A DNA stretch of 64,000 nucleotides from Muricea muricata (GCA_963855995.1 OY979726.1:5562201-5626200); one strand, 5' to 3'; counted from the stretch's first letter, positions 43,000 to 53,539 are shown. Made by a program: numbers and translations. Notes: generated from the letters alone by a model not told the origin.

Positions 43000-44771
43000 A
43001 TGGCTTCGCAACTCATTCAACCTATGCCACCATTCGATCCGGACGCGGAAATAGGCGTAAACGTAGGCGAGTATGGCTAGAAGACTTTCAGATGTATTTG
43101 GTCGCTACAGGTATAACAGACAAAAAGAAAAAGCGAGCTTTGCTCTTGTACCAAGCAGGTCCGAAGGTTAGGGAGATTTTTCGACAAGTACCGGAAAATG
43201 GAAACGATGACGACTTCGATAAAGCGATAGAACTCTTAAACGCACTCTTCGAACCACAAAAACATCGTCTGTACGACGTTTAGGAATTTCGACAAGCCAA
43301 GCAAGGAAGTGCAGAGACGCTAGACCAGTACTATACGCGATTACGAACATTGTCCAAACGCTGTGACTTTGCAGACGCCGACTTTGAAATCATGCTACAA
43401 ATAGTTCTGTACGGAACATCAAGTCGCTTACGAAAACAAGCATTGCGTGACCCAAAAATGACACTTCAGGGTCTCCTAGTAACGGGACGTCAGTTGGAAC
43501 GTAGCAATGTGCAAGCACGCCATATTGAGGAAGATAAGCAGGAGCTACAGCGTGAAGATACGAATATTAATTTGGTCAAAACTAAGGCAAGTGCGAACAC
43601 TTGTCGAAATTGTGGTGAAGAATGGCCTCACACTCACGGACCTTGCCCAGCCAAAGGAAAACAATGCAGAAACTGCAATAAATTCAACCACTTTGCTAAA
43701 CTATGTCGATCTCCAAGAGCCAACATACGTCAAGGTCACACATCAAAACAAAATCAACCTCGAAGGCGAGACAACATCCGGCCAGTCCAAACAGCGGAAG
43801 ATAAACTTCAATCGAGTAGTGAGTCAGATGAGTCAGATTACTGCTATGCTGTAAACACGAACTATAACAAAGCAACTACAACCAAATTGAAAATCAATGG
43901 AAAGAACGTGAAATTTACGGTCGATACCGGATCAACTATTAACATTATTGATGAGAACACATTCAAACAGTTACAAAACATAAACTTGCAAGAAACGCAT
44001 GTACGAGCATACCCATTCAATTCAAGTAAACCTGTTCAAATGACAGGAAAATTTGACACACTTATTGAGTCTCGGAAACGCCTCACCATAGCGACCATAT
44101 ATGTTACTGCACAGGACGGTGGCTGTCTACTCAGCAATACCACAGCCCAGGAGTTAGGCTTGATCAGTCTCTTATCAGTAGACACACGAACAAAAGCATC
44201 AAGCAAAGACAAAGGAACTGGTCTCAGCACAATCAAAGACGAACAGGTTAGAAACATTTTGCATAAACGCAGTAAAGTATACCAAGGTGTGGGAAAATTG
44301 AACAATCGACAAATCGAGTTACTGATTGACAAAAGTGTAAAGCCTGTTGCTCAACGCCAGCGTAAAATCCCATTCCATCTGAGGGCTAAAGTTGATTCAG
44401 AGTTAAACCGTCTTCAACAAGAGGACATTATTGAGAAAGTGCCAGACAATGAGGAAACCGATTGGATCTCACCTGTTGTGATTGTCCCTAAACAAGATGA
44501 ACAGATCCGCCTGTGTGTTGATATGCGGGCAGCCAACACTGCAATTAAGAGAGTTTGTCATCCAATTCCCACAGTGAGAGACATTTCACTTGATTTGAAT
44601 GGGGCAAAATACTTTAGCAAGTTAGACATGTCACAAGCTTATCACCAACTTGAACTAACTCCATCATCAAGGAAAATCACAACATTCACAACACATGCTG
44701 GTCTATATCGATTCAAACGACTTAATTATGGAACCAATTCAGCGGCTGAGATATTTCAAAACACACTTTAG
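43000..44771 (+). pseudogene. gag-pol: Gypsy-2 Gag, protease and N-terminal RT
   Basis: The ATG at 43000 opens MASQLIQPMPPFDPDAEIG, which stops at 43080 unless the frame shifts by one near 43070. Gag then continues (WLEDFQMYLVATGI, LLYQAGPKVREIF), crosses a TAG at 43281-43283, and is open from there to 44771. Zinc knuckles are CRNCGEEWPHTHGPC and CRNCNKFNHFAKLC. The protease motif is FTVDTGSTINIID. RT begins with WISPVVIVPKQDEQIRLCVD, SKLDMSQAYHQLEL (motif A) and TTFTTHAGLYRFKRLNYG, and stops at TAG 44769-44771. Confidence 0.8.
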
Positions 44772-45590
44772 CAACTATTACATGGCATTGATGGAGTACA
44801 AAACATTGCTGATGACATCATCATATTTGGTTTAAATTATGAGGAACATAACAAAGCCCTTGAGGAATGTTTGTTGCGTTTGGAAACCCATGGATTAACA
44901 TTAAATATGGGTAAGTGCAAATTTCTAAAGCAGAATCTAGAATTTTTTGGCATGATCTTTTCCACTGAAGGTGTGGGCCCTGATCCCAAAAAGATTTCAG
45001 CTTTTGTAAACACAGCCACCCCTTCAACTGTAAGTGAAGTGCGAAGTTTGATTGGTATGGCCAATTACAGCTCACAGTTCATCCCAAATTTTGCAACAAT
45101 AACTGAACCACTTCGTAGGTTGACACACAAGGGTGTAAAATTTGTGTGGCAACCAGAGCATGAGGAAGCCTATCACAAACTAAAAACTGCAATGATAAAC
45201 AGCCCAGTAATGAACTATTTTGACATATCAAAGAAAACTCACGTTTGTCGATGCCAGCCCTGTTGGGTTATCTGCCATTTTGGCTCAAACACCCCAGGGC
45301 AAGGATACACCTCCAAGTATTATTGCCTATGCCAGCCGTGCTTTAACGCCCACTGAGCAATCGAACATTTCCACCTATATCTTTATGGAGCCCCCTTCAC
45401 TCTGCACACAGATCACAAGGCACTTGAAATTATATTTGGTAACCCGCTTTCTAAGCCGCCTGCAAGAATCGAGCGCTGGCTACTCCGATTACAGCAATAT
45501 GACTTCAATGTAGCGTATACTACAGGAAGTGAGAATCCTGCAGATTTTCTTTCTCGCCACCCCCCATGTAACAAAGAACAGAAACAAAAC
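44772..45590 (+). pseudogene. Gypsy-2 RT C-terminal part and RNase H
   Basis: The same frame continues past the stop: NIADDIIIFG (the catalytic motif reads IADD), GKCKFLKQNLEFFG, VRSLIGMANYSSQFIP. RNase H begins one frame over (LTFVDASPVGLSAIL). About 15-20 residues around the TEREAL block appear deleted before FHLYLYGAPF, TDHKALE and NPADFLSRHP in the third frame. Confidence 0.75.
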
Positions 45591-46448
45591 ATAGCAGACG
45601 ACTATGTTAAATTTCTAACAACCATGGCACTTCCATCAACACTAACACTCACTGACATTAGCAAAGCAACTGCACAAGATGAATCTCTGTGTGCACTTAA
45701 GAATGCATTGAGCAATAGAGCAAATTGGAATGACCCCAAGCTAAAGCCCTTCAAACAGATTAAAAACGAAATTGCGATTGATCATGACCATCAGGTATTA
45801 TTACGGGGTAGTAGGATCATAATACCCATGTCTCTACAAAAACAAGTTATTAAGATAGCGCATGAGGGTCACCAGGGAATAGCAAAGACTAAAGCACGTT
45901 TGCGAGAGGCTGTTTGGTTCCCTAACCTAGATAAACATGTACGTTCAGAGTTAGAACACTGTTTGGCATACCAAGCTACATCACAACCGAACAGACCTGA
46001 GCCAATCAATGTAACACCAATCCCCGACTCACCTTGGGACAAAGTAAAGATTGACTTCTACGGTCCCCTCCCGTCAGGACAGTACATATTAGTCGTCATC
46101 GACTGCTATTCACGATTCCCGGAGATAGAAATTTTAACAGCCATCTCTGCTCAGAAAGTAATTCCAAAACTCGATTGCATATTTGCCCGACACGGAATCC
46201 CCAGTCACTTAAAATCGGACAATGGACCAACTTTTCAAAGCGATGAATTCCGCCGATATATGAGTGCTATGGGAATTAGCCACACCACATCAAGGCCTCT
46301 TTGGCCTCAGGGCAACGCAGAAGCGGAGGCCTTTATGAAACCCTTAGGAAAGGCCATTAAAACTGCACATCTGGAAAATCGACCTTGGCAGCAAGAATTG
46401 TCTAAATTTTTTACTAAATTATCGATCATCGCCTCATTCAACAACTAA
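45591..46448 (+). pseudogene. Gypsy-2 integrase
   Basis: From about 45591 the frame is open to TAA at 46446. The zinc finger is HEGHQG...CLAYQ, where the last Cys is replaced by Tyr. The catalytic core is KIDFYGPLPSGQY (Asp), LKSDNGPTFQS (Asp) and PQGNAEAEAFMK (Glu). The C-terminal domain continues in another frame (46500-46970) with EGDTVLVRQKKENKLSTNF and TPYTVVAVKG. The catalytic triad is intact; the finger and frame are damaged. Confidence 0.8.
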
Positions 46449-46708
46449 AATCCCACCGGCACAACTAGCTTCTGTATAATAGACAAATAAGAGGAAAGCT
46501 TCCAACACTTACCCGAAAGTTCAAAGTATTATACCGACATCAGGAAGCGAGAACAAATGAAGAAAAAGCAAAAGAAGTAGGGAAACGATACGCGAATGAA
46601 CGTCGCGCTACAAAATATAGTGGTATTAAAGAAGGTGATACAGTTCTGGTTAGACAGAAGAAAGAAAACAAATTATCAACAAATTTCTCCAGTACACCGT
46701 ACACAGTT

Positions 46709-46972
46709 GTGGCGGTAAAGGGATCAAAGGTAACAGCACAAAACGAAAGTCATTCAATCACTAGGAACTTATCATTTTTTAAAAAAATCCCAAGCTACCT
46801 GCAAAGTGAAAGCAATGAGATGGATGATATATCTGCTTCTACGACTATGCAAAATGAAAGAAATAACGACACGCAAGAGATTGGTCCTGCAGCACCAACC
46901 AGACGATCTGTAGGAAACCGTACTCAAACTGAACATTACGGGCATCCTATCGCATCAGCTGTAATACACTAA
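46709..46972 (+). pseudogene. Gypsy-2 integrase C-terminal tail
   Basis: The frame carries the end of the GPY/SH3-like region (VVAVKGSKVTA) and a disordered tail to TAA at 46970-46972, just before the purine tract. Confidence 0.6.
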
Positions 46973-47047
46973 GTATTCATAGCTATTGTAAATAATAATC
47001 GTATCAACACTTGATTTCATATTTTGTTGCTTGTAAGAGGGGGGTAA

Positions 47048-47202
47048 TGTAGTGATCATGTGACTAGGGCCAAGCCCCGGACATGGACAGAGAGAGGAGC
47101 ATGTGCTGAGGACGATATGTGAAGGGACATTAGATTAAGTAAGCTCATAAAGATTGGTTTGTAAACGGGTTTTAATAAAAGATAAATTAAGAGAATACAA
47201 CA
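47048..47202 (+). repeat. 3' LTR of Gypsy-2
   Basis: 155 bp, differing from the 5' LTR at two sites (AGAGGAGC for AGAAGAGC; AAAGATAA for AAATATAA). Followed by the GCTGT target copy. Confidence 0.9.
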
Positions 47203-47472
47203 GCTGTGTCATGGAAAATTATTAAGAAATGTAGATGATACTCCAGCCATACAAAGAAATGTAATTTATGCTTACATGAAAAGTACATAATCATTTGCCA
47301 TCCAAAGCTAAGCTCCCTGAACTCTAGAAATGAACTCGCATCAACTTGTAGGCATAGAAGGAAACATTTACTCAGCAACTATTTTAATGATTTGTAATTT
47401 TAGCTTTCCATTGACGTCAAGAACCGCATGTATATAGTATCAAATTTCCTAGACATTACCATCAGACGTTAC
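47203..47472 (+). mobile_element. Penelope-like element C-terminal end, plus strand
   Basis: It begins right after the Gypsy-2 3' LTR: SWKIIKKC, HTKKCNLCLHEKYIII, CHPKLSSLNSRNELASTCRH and a stop near 47397, with one internal TGA. It is an inverted copy of 42200-42415. The 3' untranslated part leads to a hammerhead motif. Confidence 0.6.
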
Positions 47473-47533
47473 TATCACCTGAAGAGTGTGCGGGAAGGCT
47501 TTGCTTGGCATACGAAACAAATTTGTAGTGATT
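47473..47533 (+). ncRNA. Hammerhead ribozyme motif (complete core)
   Basis: Stem I TATCAC/GTGAT. Core CTGAAGA at 47479-47485. Stem II GTGTGC/GCATAC with a 17-nt loop. GAA, then the short stem III ACAA/TTGT around AT, then cleavage position A before GTGAT. This is the type I hammerhead with minimal stem III known from Penelope-like elements, and it sits just 3' of the Penelope-like ORF end. It would cut the element RNA in cis. Confidence 0.7.
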
Positions 47534-47623
47534 AAATATATGAAGTAAACCAAGTTTGTCTTTATCTTACTATTCCGCTCTACTTCGGTATTGAGCACTC
47601 TAATCATATGGTTTTTATTCCGT

Positions 47624-47990
<367 letters not shown>

Positions 47991-48172
47991 TTATATTATA
48001 ATAAAGTTGACAAAAATCATGCGAAGACCCGCGAAATAAATTAGCTAAATTAGATCACGCCATCAGCTGACGTCATCCGTGCGTGTGTACTTTAATAACA
48101 CACAGCTCGCGACCAATGAAAATGCAAAATGAACACGTATTATTATATAAATATATATATATTATTCCGTTG

Positions 48173-48930
48173 ATATATTATATATATATATAATATTGTA
48201 TATATATAATATTAATAATGTTGTGGTCGTTGAAAATTTTATAGATGTGTTTTTTAATATTTTCAATTTCTTTTGGGGATTTATCAAGAGCCGTCAAGTC
48301 GTCATCTCTGTATAGACCAACATCAGTGCTGTATTCTGGTGGTAACTTGGATAGTAGGTACAAACCTACCAATTCACACGTTTCGGCGCCGTTGAACCTG
48401 CCCATCGTTACGCCGAAGAGTGAACTTGATGTTTTCCAATCTTGCACCATGTTTTATTTTGGCTAAACAACACTGAGCTCTTTGACTGGATGATGATGTT
48501 TTTCCCGTTGTCGGTAATTGGGACGTAGTTTGAAGCGAAAGTGAGGGCTTCACACAGTAGCTCTTCGGATATAGAGGGATAGAAATCTACTATATCGAAG
48601 TTGATGAATGAACGGGTAGATTTATTTGGTAGATTACTGAACCACGATATGACGGAATCTGTATTTTTCCACTGGTTGACATTAATTTGCTCCAGGACTG
48701 CTGCATTTATTCTCTGGAGGATTTGTTTGCTGATAATCCCGACTTCGGATTTAGAAGGATTGATAAGTCTGCATGTAGGATTGTTATTGAAATTCGGTTT
48801 GTGGTCCTTAAGTGTGATAAAGCTATCCTTCGTTGCTAGCGAGTTAATGCGATTTTCTTTTCTTCTGCGATTATTTGTGCGATTATTTTTTCTGCGATTA
48901 TTTTTTTATGTTTTATATATATATATAAAA
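48173..48930 (-). mobile_element. Penelope-like RT fragment, minus strand
   Basis: The minus strand gives [52 protein letters not shown] (motif A), [16 protein letters not shown] and [15 protein letters not shown] (catalytic YRDD), and then runs into TA-rich sequence at 48180-48215. Stops near 48450-48470 break it. Upstream it joins TA-rich sequence at about 48900. Confidence 0.65.
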
Positions 48931-48969
48931 ACCCAGGATAGCGACAGCTGCAAAAACTTGTCTGTTTCT

Positions 48970-48973
<4 letters not shown>

Positions 48974-49006
<33 letters not shown>
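48974..49006. repeat. (TA)n microsatellite, short
   Basis: About 16 TA repeats. It follows AGCGACAGCTGCAAAAACTT (48942-48961), which resembles the sequence 3' of the hammerhead at 63898. Confidence 0.9.
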
Positions 49007-49007
<1 letters not shown>

Positions 49008-49009
<2 letters not shown>

Positions 49010-49165
49010 TGAAGCATAAAAGAGCATAAAAGAGCATAAAAGAAGCTCGCACATTTTCGAACTTGAGCTCGCACATTTTCGAGCTCGCACTCGAACTTGA
49101 GCTCGCACATTTTCGAGCTCGCACATTTTCGAGCTTGAGCATAAAAGAAGCTCGCACATTTTCGA
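49008..49165. repeat. Composite short tandem repeat
   Basis: Interleaved units AGAGCATAAA and CTCGCACATTTTCGA(A/G)CTTGAG are repeated several times in varying order. Confidence 0.7.
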
Positions 49166-49173
49166 AATTTGTC

Positions 49174-49217
49174 TATCACCTGAAGATTCCCTTTGGATGA
49201 AACAGACTGTAGTGGTA
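49174..49217 (+). ncRNA. Hammerhead ribozyme motif, probable
   Basis: Stem I TATCAC/GTGGTA (one wobble). Core CTGAAGA at 49180-49186. A short stem II TCC/GGA has a mismatched closing pair. GAA, stem III ACA/TGT around GAC, and cleavage position A. All elements are in order, but stem II is weak. Confidence 0.45.
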
Positions 49218-49238
49218 AGTTTTTGAGGTATTTTGCAC

Positions 49239-49350
<112 letters not shown>

Positions 49351-49369
49351 ATATATATATATCCAGAGT

Positions 49370-49765
49370 CTATCCATAATGGATTGTATTCTTCGAACAC
49401 CTCAGATACGGCTACATGAAATAGCTAACTACATTACCAGTGCTACTGGCTCTTCATTTCGTCCACAGACATTGTGTCACGCTGTTCACATGCTTGGAAT
49501 GACGCGTAAAAATGTAGGTCATTGAACCGATTGAAGTTTTGAACATTGGTTGGTTATTGACTAACATTGCGAGTTGTTTTATCATCAGTGTAACTAAAAT
49601 ATTAAAATACTACAGATACAACGTATCGCTCTTCAAAGGAATGATGACCTCAGACAGCAATTTAAAGCCGAAATAAGCGTATTTAATCCAAACCAACTCG
49701 TATCCTCGATGAAACAGGCATTGTACGTATTAAGGAACGATCTATACCGCTTCATAATATATTTT
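49370..49765 (+). pseudogene. Tc1/mariner-like transposase fragment with an intron
   Basis: Exon part to about 49513: [40 protein letters not shown] and LGMTRKN (helix-turn-helix region). An intron of about 106 bp (GTAGGT at 49512 to CTACAG at 49617) separates it from IQRIALQRNDDLRQQFKAEI, SVFNPNQLV. The next block should contain a catalytic LDETG but is missing one or two bases here (SSMKQAL read in this frame). The N-terminal part is absent. Confidence 0.6.
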
Positions 49766-50530
49766 GATGGTCAACATTTTTGTACATTGAGTTATACTTT
49801 TTGTTGGAGGATAAACAAATTGCTCGTCTCTATGGATATATGACTCGTGGGTTGTGAGAGATTGTACTGTAAAGTGTGTCCCTTTAGAAATGATACTACT
49901 ATGCCTCTGTGAATTTGAATTAGCTTCTACATGTAAAACGAACAGATTATAACAATGAAAACACTTCTGCCATTCATGTAGACAATTCGTTTAAATTCCC
50001 AGAGGCATAATAACACACATTTAATATCTTGCACAACCCACCAGTAATTTATCCATACTGACGAGCAATTCGTTTATTCTTCAACAAAAAGTATAACTCA
50101 ATAAAAAAATGTTGACCATCAAAATATATTATGACAGCGGTATAGATCGTTCCTTAATACGTACAACGCCTGTTTCATCGAGGAATACGAGTTGGTTTGG
50201 ATTAAATACGCTTATTTCGGCTTTAAATTGCTGTCTGAGGTCATCATTTCTTTGAAGAGCAATACGTTGTATCTGTAGTATTTTAATATGTTATAGCTAC
50301 ACTGACGATAAAAAAACTTGCAATGTTAGTCAATAGCCAACCAATGTCAATACTTCAATCGGTTCAATGACCTACATTTTTACGCGTCATTCCAAGCATG
50401 TGAACAGCGTGACACAATGTCTGTGGACGACATGAAGAGCCAGTAGCACTGGTAATGTAGTTAGCTATTTCATGTAGCCGTATCCGAGTTGTTCGAAGAA
50501 TACAATCCATTATGGATAGACTCTTCATGA
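49370..50530. repeat. 1.1-kb palindrome of transposase sequence
   Basis: The left arm 49370-49950 and right arm 49975-50530 are inverted copies. They include both coding fragments and the downstream TTTTTGTTG.AGGATAAAC and CAGAGGCATA-type blocks, with only a short central spacer. Confidence 0.7.
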
Positions 50531-50627
50531 TCGAATAAACTCGGGTAGTAGGCCGACCAAGACGTATCGGCTTCACATCACCGCTATTCAAAAACGTAAG
50601 AATCATATGAATAGAGTGCTCGTTCAA
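50110..50627 (-). pseudogene. Tc1/mariner-like transposase fragment, minus strand
   Basis: This extends further 5' than the plus copy: [39 protein letters not shown], ending LGMTRKN at about 50382. The same intron follows, then the IQRIALQRNDDLRQQF block at 50260-50150. After it, EISVFNPNQLVFLDETG and VRIKERSIP are kept, so the first catalytic Asp survives. No full-length frame exists. Confidence 0.6.
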
Positions 50628-50634
50628 AACATTT

Positions 50635-50692
50635 ATTCACGACAAATTTGTTTCGTATGACAAGCTGAGCTTGCCACACTCATCAGGTGAAT
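50635..50692 (-). ncRNA. Hammerhead ribozyme motif (complete core)
   Basis: On the minus strand: stem I ATTCAC/GTGAAT. Core CTGATGA. Stem II GTGTGGCAAGC/GCTTGTCATAC (two wobbles) with loop TCA. GAA, stem III ACAA/TTGT around AT, and cleavage position C before GTGAAT. It lies about 90 bp 3' of the Penelope-like ORF end at 50782. It is the best-formed ribozyme in the window. Confidence 0.8.
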
Positions 50693-51090
50693 GATTATAT
50701 CGCGTATTTACATGATGTTATGAATAACCTAAAGGTAACTTGATCTGGTATGTTCGGCGTCACACGAAATCTTAAATAGAATTACTGGCTACAGAGCAGA
50801 AATTTTTTCCTGTGTCTACATGTTGATATAAGTTCGTTTCTTAAGTTCAGTGAGCTAAGCTTAGGGTGATAAATTATTATATACTTCTCGTGTAGACATA
50901 AATTGCAGCGCTTTGTTTTGTTTGAGTAGGTCTTACATTTCCTTAAAATTTTCCAACGGATAGAGTATTCAACGCTGGATTGTTTCAACTGCCAAATATA
51001 GTTACTCAGTTCCGTTGAATGTTTGTGTTTTTCGTTTCTGAACGAGCTCGTGTGGTTGTTGTATCTTGTCTTGAATGGGCCTTCTGTCAG

Positions 51091-51894
51091 TCAACGTAGG
51101 TTTCTTTCTGTTGATTGTCTTCTCTTGTTACTGTGGCCTGGTACACGACACTTTCTGTTAAGCATTTTCCCTGGAGGGGGCAAGACTCTTTGTAGCGGCA
51201 ATTGCACTCTTTGCTTGTCAAGGATAGTTTTGTTGTGTGCTGTGATAATTTGATGTACGTTAGGCATGCAACTGTAACTTAGCTTCAGTGTATTTCTGTT
51301 TAAAATCTTGTATAGCCAGTGGTTTGGCGGGAAGCATTCATCGACAGCTTGCAGGAATTTGTGACCTATGTTTGTGGCGACATTGACACTGTAAGGTGGA
51401 TTAAACCAGATCACGTTCCTATTTCTATGGCGTTTCGGTTTAGGTGGCTGGGGGTTGTACTCGAGGTTGTAATCAAAACTGCTTTTTTTCAGAGCTTCTT
51501 GGTATGGGGGAGCAGCCGAATCGAAGGATCGTCTGTCCGATGATGTGTTTGATAGCCTTTTGTTAATGGCGTCTGGTAAACCGCGTAATACTGAAGCAGG
51601 GAGGTTGCTGTCGTGGTTGACGTATAACGATGTGTTTCCGGGTTTCATGAATGGTTTGTAGGTTGACGATCTGAGGTCAAGAGTAATGTCTAGGTAGTTG
51701 ACACACTTTTTGTTGGCCTCAATTGTTATCTTCAAGTTGTTGTTGCTGAAAACTTTGCAAATCCCTTTCTTAATGTTCTCAATTTCGCGCGGTGGCTTAT
51801 CAAACGCTGCAAGTCCGTCGTCTCTGTACAGGCCGATGTCATTGCCGTGCTCTGCAGATACTGTGACAATAGGTAGGCTCCAACTAGCTCGCAT
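51091..51894 (-). CDS. Penelope-like RT C-terminal half and linker
   Basis: The frame carries YRDDGLAAF (motif C), NYLDITLDLRSSTYKPF, FNPPYSVNVATNIGHKFL, DECFPPNH and LKLSYSCMPNVHQII. A frameshift near 51195 then corrupts the cysteine-rich and GIY-YIG region. Confidence 0.65.
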   Translation of the reverse strand: MRASWSLPIVTVSAEHGNDIGLYRDDGLAAFDKPPREIENIKKGICKVFSNNNLKITIEANKKCVNYLDITLDLRSSTYKPFMKPGNTSLYVNHDSNLPASVLRGLPDAINKRLSNTSSDRRSFDSAAPPYQEALKKSSFDYNLEYNPQPPKPKRHRNRNVIWFNPPYSVNVATNIGHKFLQAVDECFPPNHWLYKILNRNTLKLSYSCMPNVHQIITAHNKTILDKQRVQLPLQRVLPPPGKMLNRKCRVPGHSNKRRQSTERNLR

Positions 51895-51995
51895 GTCTCA
51901 GCTCCATCGAAGCTCCCCGTAGTGGCATCAAACAAAGAATGATGTTTTCTTTCGCCAAGTTGTACTTCTGTTGAAGAGTAGGGATTGTTTGGCAT

Positions 51996-52718
51996 TCATG
52001 ATAATGGCTTTCTCATCTCGGTAATTTCGTCGTATTGCGAGGCAAATGTTAGGACTTTATTCAGGAGCTCTTCTGATATAGAAGGGTAGAAATCTACTAT
52101 ATCGAAGCAAACGAATGAGCGGGTTGACTTGTTGGGTATGTTACTGAACCACTTGATTACAGCATCGGTATTTTTCCACTGGTTTATGTTGGTAGATTTA
52201 ACAATGTTCGAATTGATACGTTGGAGGATTTGTTTACTAATAATACCGATTTCAGATTTTGACGGATTTATGAGTCGGCATGTGGGGTTGTTGAGGAAAT
52301 TAGGTTTATGATCTTTGAGGGTAATGAAGGAGTCCTTTGTCGCAAGTGAATCAACGCGATTGTCAATACCGAGGCTTTTTGCGATTTTTTTTTCATCCGA
52401 TACTATCCTATTCGTGGCTTGCGTTGAGGCTTTCTTGTAGGTTTTTGTTATCGCAGTATCAAGTAATGTGTTATACGTGGGGGCGTCCAAACGATAAAAG
52501 TTCGTAGTCTTATCGGCAGTAACGAGGAGTTTTTCATCAGTTCTTATTTTTGTCAAGTCCTGCGGCTGCGAGAGGTGGTTTTTGAATTGGACGTTTTCGA
52601 TGATTGAAAGCAGCTTGCGTTCGAATGTTTCTAGCTGTTTAATTGGCGGCGGGCATTTCGTGGTGTTAAAACCGAATGTTTCTTTCACAGCCTTCACGTT
52701 GCGTTGGCTATCAAACAT
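51996..52718 (-). CDS. Penelope-like RT, N-terminal half
   Basis: 240 codons with RT motifs up to motif A ([15 protein letters not shown]) and a stop at 51996. The catalytic YRDD lies in the next frame downstream, so this product alone is inactive. Confidence 0.65.
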   Translation of the reverse strand: MFDSQRNVKAVKETFGFNTTKCPPPIKQLETFERKLLSIIENVQFKNHLSQPQDLTKIRTDEKLLVTADKTTNFYRLDAPTYNTLLDTAITKTYKKASTQATNRIVSDEKKIAKSLGIDNRVDSLATKDSFITLKDHKPNFLNNPTCRLINPSKSEIGIISKQILQRINSNIVKSTNINQWKNTDAVIKWFSNIPNKSTRSFVCFDIVDFYPSISEELLNKVLTFASQYDEITEMRKPLS

Positions 52719-53340
52719 ATCATCGGACAGACGATCCTTCGATTCGGCTGCTCCCCCATACCAAGAAGCTCTGAAAAAAAGCGGTTTCGATTACAACCTC
52801 GAGTACAACCCCAGCCACCTAAACCGAAACGCCAAAGAAATAGGAACGTGATCTGGTTTAATCCACCTTACAGTGTCAATGTCGCCACAAACATTGGTCA
52901 CAAATTCCTGCAAGCTGTCGACGAATGCTTCCCTATACAAGATTTTCAACAGAAATACACTGAAGCTAAGTTACAGTTGCATGCCTAACGTACATCAAAT
53001 TATCACAGCACACAACAAAACTATCCTTGACAAGCAGATTAAAGCCTCTGAGAATCAAACCAAAGAGTGCAATTGCCGCTACAAAGAGTCTTGCCCCCTC
53101 CAGGGAAAATGCTTAACAGAAAGTGTCGTGTACCAGGCCACAGTAACAAGAAAAGACAATCAACAGAAAGAAACCTACGTTGGACTGACAGAAGGCCCAT
53201 TCAAGACAAGATACAACAAATGAAAATAGCCGGTCGAAATCGCCTATATATAAGGGACCTTAGGCCATTGATTCTTGTATATTCATGCTTGAAGAAGGGG
53301 CATGCCCCGAAACGTTAGGATGTGAATATAATAAAAAAAA
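52719..53340 (+). mobile_element. Penelope-like fragment, plus strand, head-to-head with the previous copy
   Basis: Starting exactly where the minus copy begins, the plus strand reads [66 protein letters not shown] and ETYVGLTEGPFKTRYN (GIY-YIG part), over three frames, to a stop at 53221. The 3' end has a hairpin GGGGCATGCCCC and ATAATAAAAAAAA, then the (TA)n tract. Confidence 0.7.
53278..53330 (+). ncRNA. Hammerhead-like terminal hairpin, degenerate
   Basis: Stem I TATATTCA/TGAATATA is perfect. The core reads CTTGAAGA (one extra base), followed by GGGGCATGCCCC and GAAACGTTAG. Activity is unlikely, but the layout is preserved. Confidence 0.4.
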
Positions 53341-53384
53341 TTTTTGAATTTACAAAGTTTAGTTTGTGATCTATTTATCTATAC

Positions 53385-53539
<155 letters not shown>

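Larger units (their letters stand above)
42833..47202 (+). mobile_element. Gypsy-type LTR retrotransposon, full length, broken ORFs
   Basis: 155-bp LTRs (42833-42987 and 47048-47202) differ at two positions. The target duplication GCTGT (42828-42832 and 47203-47207) is perfect. The primer-binding site TTGGCGACGAGG follows the 5' LTR and a purine tract (AAGAGGGGGG) precedes the 3' LTR. Gag, protease, RT, RNase H and integrase occur in order, but with frameshifts near 43070, 45230, 45370 and 46440 and stops at 43281 and 44769. It inserted into older Penelope-like sequence. Confidence 0.9.
50693..52718 (-). mobile_element. Penelope-like element, minus strand, near-complete ORF with frameshifts
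   Basis: The minus strand from 52718 gives the N-terminal RT region ([27 protein letters not shown]), [34 protein letters not shown] (motif A), [34 protein letters not shown] (catalytic YRDD) and VNYLDITLDL. Next are [18 protein letters not shown] and the cysteine-rich LKLSYSCMPN linker. The GIY-YIG-type region is split by frameshifts near 51160-51090. The end (50988-50782) is CNLCLHEKYIIIYHPKLSSL. Its 3' end carries the hammerhead at 50635. Confidence 0.75.
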
